Shown here: piece after piece, positions 9,298 through 18,425 of the stretch | Position numbering within the stretch: position 1 is the stretch's first letter | Layout of the letters: every line of letters starts with the position of its first letter | Origin: Marinobacter sp. F3R08 | GTDB taxonomy: Bacteria > Pseudomonadota > Gammaproteobacteria > Pseudomonadales > Oleiphilaceae | Direction: 5' to 3' | DNA: 64,000 nucleotides | NCBI RefSeq assembly: GCF_018860425.1 | Contig: NZ_JAHKPI010000015.1 | Span: 62,001-126,000 of the forward strand | Made by a program: the position numbers and the translations under genes | The notes under the pieces: model-generated | What the model was told of the DNA's origin: nothing | Database searches by the model: none | The model's input: only the letters and a program-made list of their open reading frames with translations

Positions 9298-10743
9298 ATG
9301 TCTTCCAGACGTTCAGGAAATTCCGTTTCCCGCATCAAGACCGGCAGCTTCGAACGCAGGTTGAGTCTCACCCGTGCCGGGCTGTTTGCCGGTACGCGTA
9401 TGGCTTCCCATATGGCAACCAACTGGTTCAGTAGCCGGGAAAACCGGGAAAAGCGGCACAGCGCCATGCTTTCAAGTCAGGCCCGGTTCCTGGTCGATGA
9501 ACTGGGTAAGCTCAAGGGCAGCGTGGTAAAAATCGGCCAGGTCATGGCCCTGTATGGTGAGCACTTTCTGCCCGAGGAAGTCACCGAAGCACTGCATACC
9601 CTGGAAGATCAGACGACCTCGCTGGAATGGCCAGCTATTGAGCGCGTTCTGGTTGCTGAGTTGGGCGCGGATCGGATGGCCCAGCTGGACGTTGAGCCTG
9701 AGCCCATCGGGGCGGCTTCTCTGGGGCAGGTCCACCGTGCCTGGCGCCGAAGTGATGGCCTGGAGTTGGTTCTTAAAGTCCAGTATCCGGGCGTTGCAGA
9801 TGCTGTCGACAGTGACCTTAATGCCGTCGCCCAACTGCTGCGCGTGGCAAGGTTGGTCAATTTCGGCCCTGAGTTCAATGACTGGCTCGAAGAAGTGCGG
9901 CACATGATGCACCGGGAAGTGGACTATCGCCTGGAGGCGGAAACCACCGAAAAGTTTCGCAACATGCTGGCGTCGGATCCGCGCTTTATTGTGCCCAGAG
10001 TCCTGCCGGAGTTTTCAACGGCGCACGTTATAGCCTCTACTTACGAACACGGCCATTCGGTCAGTTCCCGGGCGGTCAGGGATCTTCCACTGGAGCGCCG
10101 TAGCGCTCTGGGCAAGGCTGCATTGGAGCTGTTTTTCCGGGAGCTGTTCGTCTGGGGCGAAATTCAGACCGATCCCAATTTTGGCAACTATCGCATCCGG
10201 ATCGCTGGCGAAGAGGGCGATGACCCCGGGTACGACCGCATTGTCCTGCTTGATTTCGGCGCTGTGCAGGCCTATTCCGATGAGTTTCTGAATCCGGTCA
10301 TCCAGATGATCAGAGCTTCCTATGAGAACAATCTCGAGGAGGTGATTGACGGAGGTGTGAAACTTCGGTTCATGAGTACGGAGTGGCCCGGCGATGTGCT
10401 GGAGAAGTTTGGTCAGGTGTGTATGTCGGTACTGGAGCCTCTTGCGAGCAACAAGGATGCCTGGCCGGACTATGCCGTGAACAGCCATGGACAGTATCGC
10501 TGGAAGCAGAGTGAATTGCCGTCCCGGGTTGCCCGTCAGGCGGCCCGGTCTGCCATCAGCCGTTACTTCCGGGTACCTCCCAAGGAATTTGTTTTCCTCA
10601 ACCGCAAGCTGATCGGTGTGTACACATTTGTGGCGGTATTGAATTCCGAATTCAACGGTGAGCCGTTGCTTCGTAAATACCTTTACGGCGATGGTGATGA
10701 TGCACCGGACGCTTCCGCTACCAGCCAGAGCACGAACGCATAG
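9298..10743 (+). CDS. AarF/ABC1/UbiB-type kinase-like protein
   Basis: An atypical protein-kinase-like protein of the ABC1/ADCK group; related members support ubiquinone synthesis or other isoprenoid lipid steps. The family KxGQ motif (SVVKIGQVMALYG), the Ala-rich nucleotide loop GAASLGQVH, the catalytic-loop-like DPNFGNY and the metal-binding LLDFGAV motif are all seen. 481 aa and no obvious C-terminal membrane helices, so it is not a standard UbiB. Its last 61 bp overlap the convergent YqaA gene. Confidence 0.85.
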   Translation: MSSRRSGNSVSRIKTGSFERRLSLTRAGLFAGTRMASHMATNWFSSRENREKRHSAMLSSQARFLVDELGKLKGSVVKIGQVMALYGEHFLPEEVTEALHTLEDQTTSLEWPAIERVLVAELGADRMAQLDVEPEPIGAASLGQVHRAWRRSDGLELVLKVQYPGVADAVDSDLNAVAQLLRVARLVNFGPEFNDWLEEVRHMMHREVDYRLEAETTEKFRNMLASDPRFIVPRVLPEFSTAHVIASTYEHGHSVSSRAVRDLPLERRSALGKAALELFFRELFVWGEIQTDPNFGNYRIRIAGEEGDDPGYDRIVLLDFGAVQAYSDEFLNPVIQMIRASYENNLEEVIDGGVKLRFMSTEWPGDVLEKFGQVCMSVLEPLASNKDAWPDYAVNSHGQYRWKQSELPSRVARQAARSAISRYFRVPPKEFVFLNRKLIGVYTFVAVLNSEFNGEPLLRKYLYGDGDDAPDASATSQSTNA

Positions 10744-11126
10744 CGCGCGCCCTTGCCAATACCCACGAGTATAACAAAGTTCAGCCAGGGCACGCGCATG
10801 ATTCCGCCTACCAGAGTCAGCGCATCACCGCCCAGGGGCAGCCAGCCCATCAGCAAAGACCACTGTCCGTAGCGATTGAAACGATTCCGTGCTTTATGCA
10901 GTTGCGTTTCGCTGATTGGAAACCAGCGCTTGTGCTTGAGGCGATCCACCTGTCGCCCGATGATGCCGTTGACGACCGAGCCAAGGGTGTTGCCTAGGGT
11001 TGCCCAGAACCAGAGCCAGCACCAGGAGTAACCCTGGGTAAACAGGGTGCCGAGCAGAATCTCCGAGTAGGCAGGCAGCAGTGTGGCGGCAGCGAACGCG
11101 GTCAGAAATAGCGTCAGGTAGGCCAA
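10683..11126 (-). CDS. YqaA family membrane protein (DedA/SNARE-associated type)
   Basis: A 147-aa inner-membrane protein with about four hydrophobic segments, resembling the YqaA branch of the DedA (VTT) superfamily. The segment FWATLGNTLGSVVNGIIGR and the later GWLPLGGDALTLVGGIMRVP are typical. The exact function is not known; relatives move or scramble lipids. Its 3' end overlaps the convergent kinase gene by 61 bp, so the two mRNAs would be complementary there. Confidence 0.85.
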   Translation of the reverse strand: MAYLTLFLTAFAAATLLPAYSEILLGTLFTQGYSWCWLWFWATLGNTLGSVVNGIIGRQVDRLKHKRWFPISETQLHKARNRFNRYGQWSLLMGWLPLGGDALTLVGGIMRVPWLNFVILVGIGKGARYAFVLWLVAEASGASSPSP

Positions 11127-11343
11127 TGAGCCCTCCTTGAATTACGGCTTCAGACAGAGATCGATGACCGAAACTGACAGGGCCCATGGTGTATTGCAAG
11201 CGTGCCGGCGACTCACGCGCACATGGTTGGCTACTATAGCGACGATTCAAAGCATCAATTTTCAATTTTCTTGGGCCGTGTCATGCTTGGGCTATAGGAT
11301 TTTCATCTATGTAGTTACTTTCAATCAGGTTCGGGAGAACGTT

Positions 11344-11598
11344 ATGGAGCAGGTCACGATATATGGCCGGTCAAGCTGTGGATTCTGCGTGCAGGCAAAG
11401 CATCTGTGTGAAACCCGGGGTATCCCCTATGTCTGGGTTGATATGATCGAGAAGGGTATGAGTAAGCAAGACATTGCCGACCAGATTGGCCGACCGGTGT
11501 TCACCGTGCCTCAGATCCTGGTGGGGAGCCAGTACGTAGGTGGCTTTGACCAGTTTTATGCCTACCTGCGCGATCATGAGGCGGAAACGACGGGATGA
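11344..11598 (+). CDS. Glutaredoxin
   Basis: An 84-aa thiol-disulfide oxidoreductase that uses glutathione. The active site is a CGFC motif (Cys12, Cys15) in SSCGFCVQAK, rather than the commoner CPYC. The cis-proline motif VPQILVG and the glutathione-binding GGFD are present. The ATG at 11344 was chosen because it starts directly on the first beta strand (MEQVTIYGR); longer upstream starts add non-family sequence. A bidirectional terminator follows. Confidence 0.92.
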   Translation: MEQVTIYGRSSCGFCVQAKHLCETRGIPYVWVDMIEKGMSKQDIADQIGRPVFTVPQILVGSQYVGGFDQFYAYLRDHEAETTG

Positions 11599-11623
11599 CT
11601 GATCGTTGTTGGTCATCAGAATG

Positions 11624-11660
11624 AAAAAGGCCTGCCAGAGATTCTCTGTCAGGCCTTTTT
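11624..11660. terminator. Bidirectional terminator between glutaredoxin and PPi-PFK genes
   Basis: A long stem, AAAAAGGCCTG and CAGAGA pairing with TCTCTG and CAGGCCTTTTT, with one mismatch. A-tract and T-tract flank it, so it can stop transcription from both convergent genes. Confidence 0.85.
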
Positions 11661-11690
11661 GGTACTTCCTGATGCACTCTGGCGTGCGAC

Positions 11691-12953
11691 CTAGAGCTGG
11701 AATTCGGTTTTCAGCTTCTTCTCGGTCAGAATATTCTGCAACCTGGCGACCCGAGGCAGCCCATTGTCGAACGGTGGGAAACTCTCCCCGGCGATCAGGG
11801 GCTCCAGGTAATCCCGGCAGTCCTGGGTAATGCCAAAGCCGTCGTCCGTAATGTAATGGATCGGCATCTTCTTTTCCTGATTCGCCACCTCACTCAACGG
11901 TGCTTCGCCGATCTTCCAGCGGTAGGGTTTTGCCTGTTCGCGCACAATGGTGGGCATCAGTGCCTGTTTGCCTTCCAGGGCCATTTCCACCGCCGCCTTG
12001 CCAACGGCATAGGCTTGCTCTACATCGGTAGCGGAAGAAATATGGCGAGCGCTGCGCTGCAGGTAATCCGCAACGGCCCAGTGGTACTTGTGACCCAGCG
12101 CCTGCTTGACCATGTTCGCCAGGGCCGGTGCCACACCGCCGAGTTGGGTGTGCCCGAAAGCGTCCTTGGCTCCGGCGTCGGCCAGGAAGCGCCCGTCTTC
12201 GTACTGGGCACCCTCAGACGCCACAACAACGCAATAGCCGTATTCTTTTACGCAATGTTCTACGCGGGCAAGGAAGGTGTCGCGATCGAACGGAATTTCC
12301 GGGAACAGAATAATGTGCGGTGGCTCACCTTCGGTCTGGCCGGCCAGACCGCCGGATGCTGCGATCCAGCCCGCGTGGCGCCCCATAACCTCAAGAATGA
12401 ATACTTTGGTGGACGTTTCACACATGGACTTGATGTCCAGGCTGGCTTCCAGCGTCGAGGTGGCGATGTATTTGGCAACGGAACCAAAGCCCGGACAGCA
12501 GTCGGTAAACGGCAGATCGTTATCCACGGTCTTGGGGACACCGATACAGGTAATGGGGTAGCCCATCTTGTCGGCGATCTGGGAGACCTTGTAGGCGGTA
12601 TCCTGTGAGTCCCCTCCGCCGTTGTAGAAGAAGTAACCGATGTCATGGGCCCGGAAAACTTCGATCAGCCGTTCGTATTCGCGGCGGTTCTCGGAGATGT
12701 TTTTGAGTTTGTGGCGACAGGAGCCGAAGGCGCCCCCCGGGGTATGAATCAGCGCCTGAATGGCGTCGTCGCTCTCGAGGCTGGTATCAATCAGCTCTTC
12801 CCTCAGCGCTCCGATAATGCCGTTGCGTCCGGCGAACACCTTGCCAATTTTGTCCGGATGCTTGCGGGCGGTCTGAATGACGCCACAGGCACTGGCATTG
12901 ATGACGGCGGTAACACCGCCTGACTGAGCGTAGAATGCGTTCTTGATGGCCAT
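11691..12953 (-). CDS. Pyrophosphate-dependent 6-phosphofructokinase
   Basis: Interconverts fructose 6-phosphate and fructose 1,6-bisphosphate, probably with PPi rather than ATP. Two substitutions support this: the GGGDS motif (residues 112-116) carries Asp115 where ATP enzymes have Gly (GGDGS), and the catalytic motif reads PKTVDND (Lys141) where ATP enzymes have GTIDND. The ATG at 12953 gives 420 aa, starting on the first strand MAIKNAFYAQSGG. The reaction is reversible, so it may serve both glycolysis and gluconeogenesis. It is divergent from mpl. Confidence 0.9.
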   Translation of the reverse strand: MAIKNAFYAQSGGVTAVINASACGVIQTARKHPDKIGKVFAGRNGIIGALREELIDTSLESDDAIQALIHTPGGAFGSCRHKLKNISENRREYERLIEVFRAHDIGYFFYNGGGDSQDTAYKVSQIADKMGYPITCIGVPKTVDNDLPFTDCCPGFGSVAKYIATSTLEASLDIKSMCETSTKVFILEVMGRHAGWIAASGGLAGQTEGEPPHIILFPEIPFDRDTFLARVEHCVKEYGYCVVVASEGAQYEDGRFLADAGAKDAFGHTQLGGVAPALANMVKQALGHKYHWAVADYLQRSARHISSATDVEQAYAVGKAAVEMALEGKQALMPTIVREQAKPYRWKIGEAPLSEVANQEKKMPIHYITDDGFGITQDCRDYLEPLIAGESFPPFDNGLPRVARLQNILTEKKLKTEFQL

Positions 12954-13108
12954 CTCGGGCTGGAGCCTCCTGCTGGTTCGATAATGGCGCAGATGATACG
13001 CCAAACGCTGGCAATTTTCATGAGCAGGATTGCGGATGGCGTGGCTCTTGACGGGGTGGGGCGGATACGGGAGGCTTGTCGGGTTTCAACACAGAGGGCA
13101 GTTGCCGA

Positions 13109-14503
13109 ATGCACATTCACATCCTCGGAATCTGTGGCACCTTTATGGGTAGCCTGGCCGTTCTGGCCCGGGAGCTCGGCCACACCGTGACAGGGTCCGA
13201 CCAGGGCGTGTACCCGCCCATGAGTACCCAGCTGGAAGCGCAGGGTATTAGCCTGATGGAAGGGTACAGTCCGGATCATCTGGAGCCGAAGCCGGACCTT
13301 GTGCTGATCGGCAATGCCATGTCCCGCGGTAATTCTGAAGTCGAAGCGGTGCTCAACCGGAATATCGATTACATGTCGGGGCCCGAGTGGCTGAGCCGTG
13401 AAGTCCTCAGGCATCGTTGGGTGATGGCGGTAGCCGGTACCCACGGCAAGACCACAACAACCTCCATGTTGCTCTGGATACTGGATCAGGCCGGGTTTGA
13501 GCCGGGTTACCTTGTTGGCGGCGTCCCTCTGGATTTCCCCGTGTCGGCGCGTCTGGGTAACAGCGATTTTTTTGTCATTGAGGCGGACGAGTATGACAGC
13601 GCGTTCTTCGACAAGCGCTCCAAGTTTATCCATTACCGGCCTCATACCCTGATCCTGAACAACCTTGAATTTGATCATGCCGACATCTTTGAAAATGTTG
13701 AAGCCATCGAGCGACAGTTCCATCATCTGGTCCGGACGGTACCTTCCCAGGGGCTGATTGTCCGGCCTGCGGTGGATGGTCATCTGGATAACGCTCTGGC
13801 CATGGGCTGTTGGAGCCCGGTGCAGGATACCGCCATCGGCAGTGAGACGCCGCGTGTATCGGATTGGCGGGCTGAACTGCTCTCTGAGGACGGCAGCCGG
13901 TTTCTGGTGATCCATCACGAGCAACCGGTGGCGACCCTGAAATGGGATCAGACTGGTTTTCATAATGTTCGCAACGCCCTGTCTGCCATTGCCGCAGCGC
14001 GTCATGTCGGTGTTACTCCGGATCACGCGGTGGCGGCCTTGTGCCGGTTCTCCGGTGTCAAACGACGGATGGAATTGCTGGCAGATATCGGTGGCGTGCG
14101 CGTGTACGACGATTTCGCCCACCACCCGACGGCGATTGCGACCACCCTCGAGGGCTTGCGAAACCAGGTGGGTGAGGAGCCGATACTGGCTCTGATTGAA
14201 CCGCGCTCCAACACCATGAAGCAGGGTGTCCATCAGCAGACATTGCTACCTAGTGCTGACGCGGCGGACCGTGTTCTCTGGGCCAATCTGAATGATATGG
14301 ACTGGCTGCCGGAACTGATTGCCGGCTGGCAGGACCTCAATGCCGGCTCCGACAGGCACCAGGTGGAGACTACGGTGGAGGGTCTGCTGTCCCGGGTATT
14401 GGTAGATCTGCCCAGCCCCTGTCACATTGTGATCATGAGTAACGGCGGTTTTGGTGGTATTCACAGTAAACTTGTTGCCGAGCTCGAGCGTATTCGTGGC
14501 TGA
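13109..14503 (+). CDS. mpl: UDP-N-acetylmuramate:L-alanyl-gamma-D-glutamyl-meso-diaminopimelate ligase
   Basis: Recycles cell-wall tripeptide by joining it to UDP-MurNAc, in the cytoplasm. It has the Mur ligase layout: an N-terminal Rossmann domain beginning HIHILGICGTFMG, an ATP-binding central domain with the P-loop GTHGKTTTT, and a C-terminal domain with DDFAHHPTAIATTL. The ATG at 13109 gives 464 aa. Mpl is distinguished from MurC by length and by ICGTFMGSLA at the start. Confidence 0.95.
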   Translation: MHIHILGICGTFMGSLAVLARELGHTVTGSDQGVYPPMSTQLEAQGISLMEGYSPDHLEPKPDLVLIGNAMSRGNSEVEAVLNRNIDYMSGPEWLSREVLRHRWVMAVAGTHGKTTTTSMLLWILDQAGFEPGYLVGGVPLDFPVSARLGNSDFFVIEADEYDSAFFDKRSKFIHYRPHTLILNNLEFDHADIFENVEAIERQFHHLVRTVPSQGLIVRPAVDGHLDNALAMGCWSPVQDTAIGSETPRVSDWRAELLSEDGSRFLVIHHEQPVATLKWDQTGFHNVRNALSAIAAARHVGVTPDHAVAALCRFSGVKRRMELLADIGGVRVYDDFAHHPTAIATTLEGLRNQVGEEPILALIEPRSNTMKQGVHQQTLLPSADAADRVLWANLNDMDWLPELIAGWQDLNAGSDRHQVETTVEGLLSRVLVDLPSPCHIVIMSNGGFGGIHSKLVAELERIRG

Positions 14504-14548
14504 TCCGGCATGGCCGGTCCTTCATCTTACAGACAACGGGCGGAATCC

Positions 14549-15196
14549 ATGAGCAACGATCTGAACCGGGTATCAACCGTTAATCTGGCCTTTACCGGTG
14601 CGTCTGGCGCCCACTACGGCTTGCGGCTGCTGCAATGCCTGGTGTCGGCAGGCTGCCGGGTAAACGTCATGATAAGCCGGGCAGCGCAGGTGGTCATTGC
14701 CACGGAAACGGACCTGAAACTCCCAGGCACACCTCCTGCCATGCAGGAGACGCTGGCTGCGTACGCTGGCGCCGAGCCTGGCCAGGTTCTGGTGTTCGGT
14801 CGGGAAGACTGGTTTGCCCCGCCGGCTTCAGGTTCCGGGGAAAAAGCACCGCTGGTGGTGTGCCCCTGCAGCACCGGAACCCTATCGGCCCTGGCGACCG
14901 GTGCCAGCAATAATCTGATCGAACGGGCTGGTGATGTTGCGCTGAAAGAGCGGCGTCCTCTTATTCTTGTACCCCGGGAAGCGCCATTCTCGGAGGTGCA
15001 TCTGGAGAACATGCTGAAGCTGACCCGTATGGGCGCCATAATCATGCCGGCCAGTCCGGGGTTCTATCACAAACCGCAATCGGTTGAGGATCTGGTGGAC
15101 TTTATCGTCGCCCGCATCCTCGACCACCTGAATCTGCCCCAGAACCTGATGCCCCGATGGGGCGAAGCCCGCACGGAACAAAAGCGTAACGGTTGA
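14549..15196 (+). CDS. ubiX: Flavin prenyltransferase UbiX
   Basis: Makes the prenylated FMN cofactor used by the decarboxylase UbiD in ubiquinone synthesis. The N-terminal flavin motif [15 protein letters not shown] and the conserved [25 protein letters not shown] and [13 protein letters not shown] segments are clear. The ATG at 14549 gives 215 aa, the normal size; 14510 is a weaker upstream start. It lies 45 bp after mpl. Confidence 0.95.
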   Translation: MSNDLNRVSTVNLAFTGASGAHYGLRLLQCLVSAGCRVNVMISRAAQVVIATETDLKLPGTPPAMQETLAAYAGAEPGQVLVFGREDWFAPPASGSGEKAPLVVCPCSTGTLSALATGASNNLIERAGDVALKERRPLILVPREAPFSEVHLENMLKLTRMGAIIMPASPGFYHKPQSVEDLVDFIVARILDHLNLPQNLMPRWGEARTEQKRNG

Positions 15197-15318
15197 CGCT
15201 GCCAGGGGCGTTGTTTTTGGCCAGCCTGATTGATGCTTTTCATCATTGAGCAAACCGGGCTTCGGGCAGAGACTTGGTGAATGACAATTACAACACAGGT
15301 TATTCACCGAGGTTTATC

Positions 15319-16458
15319 ATGATTCCACGAACACTTTTCGACGCCGACCTTGAAGGCTTCCGGGATTCTGTCCGTAAGTTCCTGGAGCAGGAAGCGGCGC
15401 CTCATCATGATCAGTGGGAGAAGGACGGGCAGGTCAGCCGCGAACTCTGGCAGAAAGCCGGTGAGTTGGGTTTCCTTTGCCCATGCCTGCCGGAAGAGTT
15501 TGGCGGTGTTGGCGCGGATTTCCGGTACAGCGCGGTGTTGATTGAAGAGGTGGCCAGGGCCGGCTTGACCGGGATCGGCTGGGGCTTGCACTCTGACATA
15601 GTTGCGCCCTACGTCCTCAACTACGGCTCCGACGAGCTCAAAAACCACTATTTACCGAAGCTGGCCCGCGGTGAGATGATCGGCGCTATTGCGATGACCG
15701 AGCCAGGCGCTGGTTCGGATCTGCAGGGGGTGAAAACCACGGCGGTCAAGAATGGTGACCATTACGTTCTGAATGGTTCAAAAACGTTTATTACCAATGG
15801 CCAGCTTGCCGATGTGGTTATTGTTGTTGCCAAGACCGATCCCAATGAAGGCGCCAAGGGCATCAGTCTGTTCATGGTGGAAACCGCGTGGGAAGGTTTC
15901 GAGAAAGGTCAGAACCTGAACAAGGTGGGCATGAAGGCTCAGGATACCTCAGAGCTGTTCTTCCAGGACGTGAAAGTGCCTGAAGGAAACCTGATCGGCC
16001 CGGGCGAAGGGCAGGGTTTTTTCCAGCTGATGCAGGAGCTGGCGGCCGAGCGTCTGCAGGTGGCTCTGGGAGCTGTTGCCGCCGCTGAAGCGGCCTGGCA
16101 GTGGACCCTGGATTACGTCAAGGAGCGCAACGCCTTCGGCAAGCCGGTGATTGCCTTCCAGAATACCCGCTTCAAGATGGCGGAAATGAAGGCGGAAATT
16201 ACCGCCGCCCGGGTGTTCACCGATCGGTGTCTGGAGCTGCATCTTGATAAGAAGCTCGACATTCCCACCGCCGCGATGCTCAAACAGCTCACCACAGATC
16301 TGCAGTGTAAAGTGATGGATGAGTGCGTGCAGCTGCACGGCGGTTACGGCTACATGTGGGAGTATCCGATCGCGCGGGCCTGGGCAGACTCACGAGTGCA
16401 GCGGATTTACGCCGGCACCAATGAAATCATGAAGGAAATCGTTGCCCGTTCATTCTGA
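15319..16458 (+). CDS. Acyl-CoA dehydrogenase, long-chain type
   Basis: An FAD enzyme that makes the first double bond in fatty-acid beta-oxidation. 379 aa from the ATG at 15319. The substrate/FAD signature AMTEPGAGSDLQGVKTTA is present. The C-terminal IYAGTNEIMKEIVARSF resembles long-chain acyl-CoA dehydrogenase, where the catalytic base is not in the IYEGT position but earlier, near the ALGAVAAAEAAWQWTLDYV helix. Chain-length preference is inferred from this only. Confidence 0.88.
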   Translation: MIPRTLFDADLEGFRDSVRKFLEQEAAPHHDQWEKDGQVSRELWQKAGELGFLCPCLPEEFGGVGADFRYSAVLIEEVARAGLTGIGWGLHSDIVAPYVLNYGSDELKNHYLPKLARGEMIGAIAMTEPGAGSDLQGVKTTAVKNGDHYVLNGSKTFITNGQLADVVIVVAKTDPNEGAKGISLFMVETAWEGFEKGQNLNKVGMKAQDTSELFFQDVKVPEGNLIGPGEGQGFFQLMQELAAERLQVALGAVAAAEAAWQWTLDYVKERNAFGKPVIAFQNTRFKMAEMKAEITAARVFTDRCLELHLDKKLDIPTAAMLKQLTTDLQCKVMDECVQLHGGYGYMWEYPIARAWADSRVQRIYAGTNEIMKEIVARSF

Positions 16459-16493
16459 TCCCGGCCTCTGGGCCTGGTTATAGGGGTAACTGA

Positions 16494-16520
16494 GGGCAGT
16501 GCTGGCACTGCCCGTTTCCT
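16494..16520 (+). terminator. Terminator after acyl-CoA dehydrogenase
   Basis: A 9-bp perfect inverted repeat (GGGCAGTGC / GCACTGCCC) with a very short loop, followed by GTTTCCTTT. It lies 36 bp after the stop codon. Confidence 0.6.
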
Positions 16521-16539
16521 TTGATCAGGAGAGGTACAG

Positions 16540-18282
16540 ATGAAACAGCCGTTGTCGCGAGAAACCGGTTTCGAGGTAAACAGCCTCGAAGAACTTGCAC
16601 CGATGGCCGATTATTCGCTGATGGATCATCTTACCCCTGATCCTGACGCCACGCCCGATGGTGTTGACCATCGGCCAAGGCAGGTCTTTTCGGGGCATTA
16701 TGTCCCGGTCAGGCCCACGCCCATCGAGACACCTGAATACGTGGCCCACAGCAAGAGTTTGTTCCGGGAACTGGGCTTTGCCGATAGCCTGGCCCAATCC
16801 GATGATTTTATCCGGATATTCTCCGGCGACCTCTCGCTCGTACCAGAGCCGATGCGAAAAGTGGGCTGGGCTTCTGGCTACGCGCTTTCCATCTACGGCA
16901 ACGAATACACCCAACAGTGCCCGTTTCAGACCGGCAACGGCTACGGCGACGGTCGTGCCATTTCGGTACTTGAAGCCGTTATCAACGGTCGGCGCTGGGA
17001 AATGCAGCTCAAGGGTGGCGGGCAGACGCCGTATTGTCGCGGTGCCGATGGACGTGCCGTTCTGCGCTCCAGCGTCCGTGAATTTCTGGCGCAAGAGCAC
17101 ATGCACGCCCTGGGTGTGCCGACCTCGCGATCACTGAGTCTTTACGTCTCGAAAACGGAGAGGGTGCGGCGTCCCTGGTACTCCGAGGGCTCCCATTCCC
17201 GGGATCCCGACCAGCTTGTTTCAGAGCCGGTTGCCATTTCCACCCGCGTTGCGCCTTCCGTCATCCGGGTTGGCCAGCTCGAACTCTTTGGTCGCAGGGC
17301 CAGAAAACAGGAGCACCCTCGAGCGATCGATGAACTCGAACAGCTTGTGCTGCACCTGATTGATCGGGAGTACAGCGGGGTCATTGACCAGACGCTCGCG
17401 ACTCCCACGAAAGTCATCATGCTTGCACGGGCGTTTCGCGGCCGCCTTGCCTCGCTGGTGGCAAACTGGATCCGAGTTGGCTATTGCCAGGGCAATTTCA
17501 ACAGCGACAACTGCGCCGCTGGCGGCTTCACGCTGGACTACGGGCCTTTCGGCTTCTGCGACGTGTTTGAGCCGTTTTATCAACCGTGGACCGGTGGCGG
17601 ACAACACTTTGCTTTCCTGAATCAACCGGCGGCAGCCGAGCAGAACTTCAAGAGTTTCTGCTTGGCCCTCCGTCCACTGCTCAATGGCCATGAAGACGAA
17701 CTGGCTCAGATCGACGAGATTCAGAGAGGTTTTCCGGAGGTGATGCAGACGGAAATGCAAAGGATGTGGTCAGCGAAACTGGGGCTCAAAGGTTTTGACG
17801 TCGAACTCTTCCGGGAGCTGATGATGCTGATGAGCCGAACCCCGGTGGATTACACCATTTTCTTTCGTGAGCTGTCCTCGGTACCGGGCGATCTTGAACC
17901 AATAAAGCAGAGCTTTTACAGGTCACTGGATGAAGCCGGTAGAGCTGATTCGGACGGGCTGCTCAAGCGCTGGTCCAAATGGCTTGCCAAGTGGCAATCT
18001 CAGATTGGAATCGATGGGTCTGGTGACGGTTCCCGGCTCCGCGAGGAGCTCTCCCGAGACATGAAACTCGTGAATCCGAAATACACCATGCGCGAGTGGT
18101 TCGTGGTGCCTGCCTATCAGCGGGCAGCGGAGGGTGACTACCAGCCACTGAGAGAGTTGCAGGATGTATTGACGCAACCTTACGCCGAGCAGTCGAATGC
18201 CGTCGAGTCGCACTACTACCGGCTCAAGCCATTGGAATTATTCGATCTCGGTGGTTTTTCACATTACAGCTGCTCGTCGTGA
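16540..18282 (+). CDS. selO: Protein adenylyltransferase SelO (YdiU family)
   Basis: A pseudokinase-fold enzyme that transfers AMP, not phosphate, to protein Ser/Thr/Tyr residues; family members regulate redox proteins. Conserved segments include [33 protein letters not shown] and [20 protein letters not shown]. It ends in Cys-Ser-Ser, the bacterial form of the C-terminal selenocysteine-Ser-Ser of animal SelO. At 580 aa it is about 100 residues longer than the E. coli protein. It stands alone between two terminators or gaps. Confidence 0.92.
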   Translation: MKQPLSRETGFEVNSLEELAPMADYSLMDHLTPDPDATPDGVDHRPRQVFSGHYVPVRPTPIETPEYVAHSKSLFRELGFADSLAQSDDFIRIFSGDLSLVPEPMRKVGWASGYALSIYGNEYTQQCPFQTGNGYGDGRAISVLEAVINGRRWEMQLKGGGQTPYCRGADGRAVLRSSVREFLAQEHMHALGVPTSRSLSLYVSKTERVRRPWYSEGSHSRDPDQLVSEPVAISTRVAPSVIRVGQLELFGRRARKQEHPRAIDELEQLVLHLIDREYSGVIDQTLATPTKVIMLARAFRGRLASLVANWIRVGYCQGNFNSDNCAAGGFTLDYGPFGFCDVFEPFYQPWTGGGQHFAFLNQPAAAEQNFKSFCLALRPLLNGHEDELAQIDEIQRGFPEVMQTEMQRMWSAKLGLKGFDVELFRELMMLMSRTPVDYTIFFRELSSVPGDLEPIKQSFYRSLDEAGRADSDGLLKRWSKWLAKWQSQIGIDGSGDGSRLREELSRDMKLVNPKYTMREWFVVPAYQRAAEGDYQPLRELQDVLTQPYAEQSNAVESHYYRLKPLELFDLGGFSHYSCSS

Positions 18283-18425
18283 CTAGTGTTCTGTCTGGTT
18301 AACTCGCTGACCGGACGGGACGCTAGTTACCAAACTTTACAAATTGCCAAACCTATCAAGGTCTTCGGCCATCACATCCCCTAAAGTAGCGGCACAACCT
18401 CTAACAAGGATAAACGGTTGCCGCG

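Noticed and set aside
12803..14233. 476-aa antisense frame across mpl and the PFK gene start
   Set aside because: Runs through two well-supported genes on the other strand; a GC-driven shadow.
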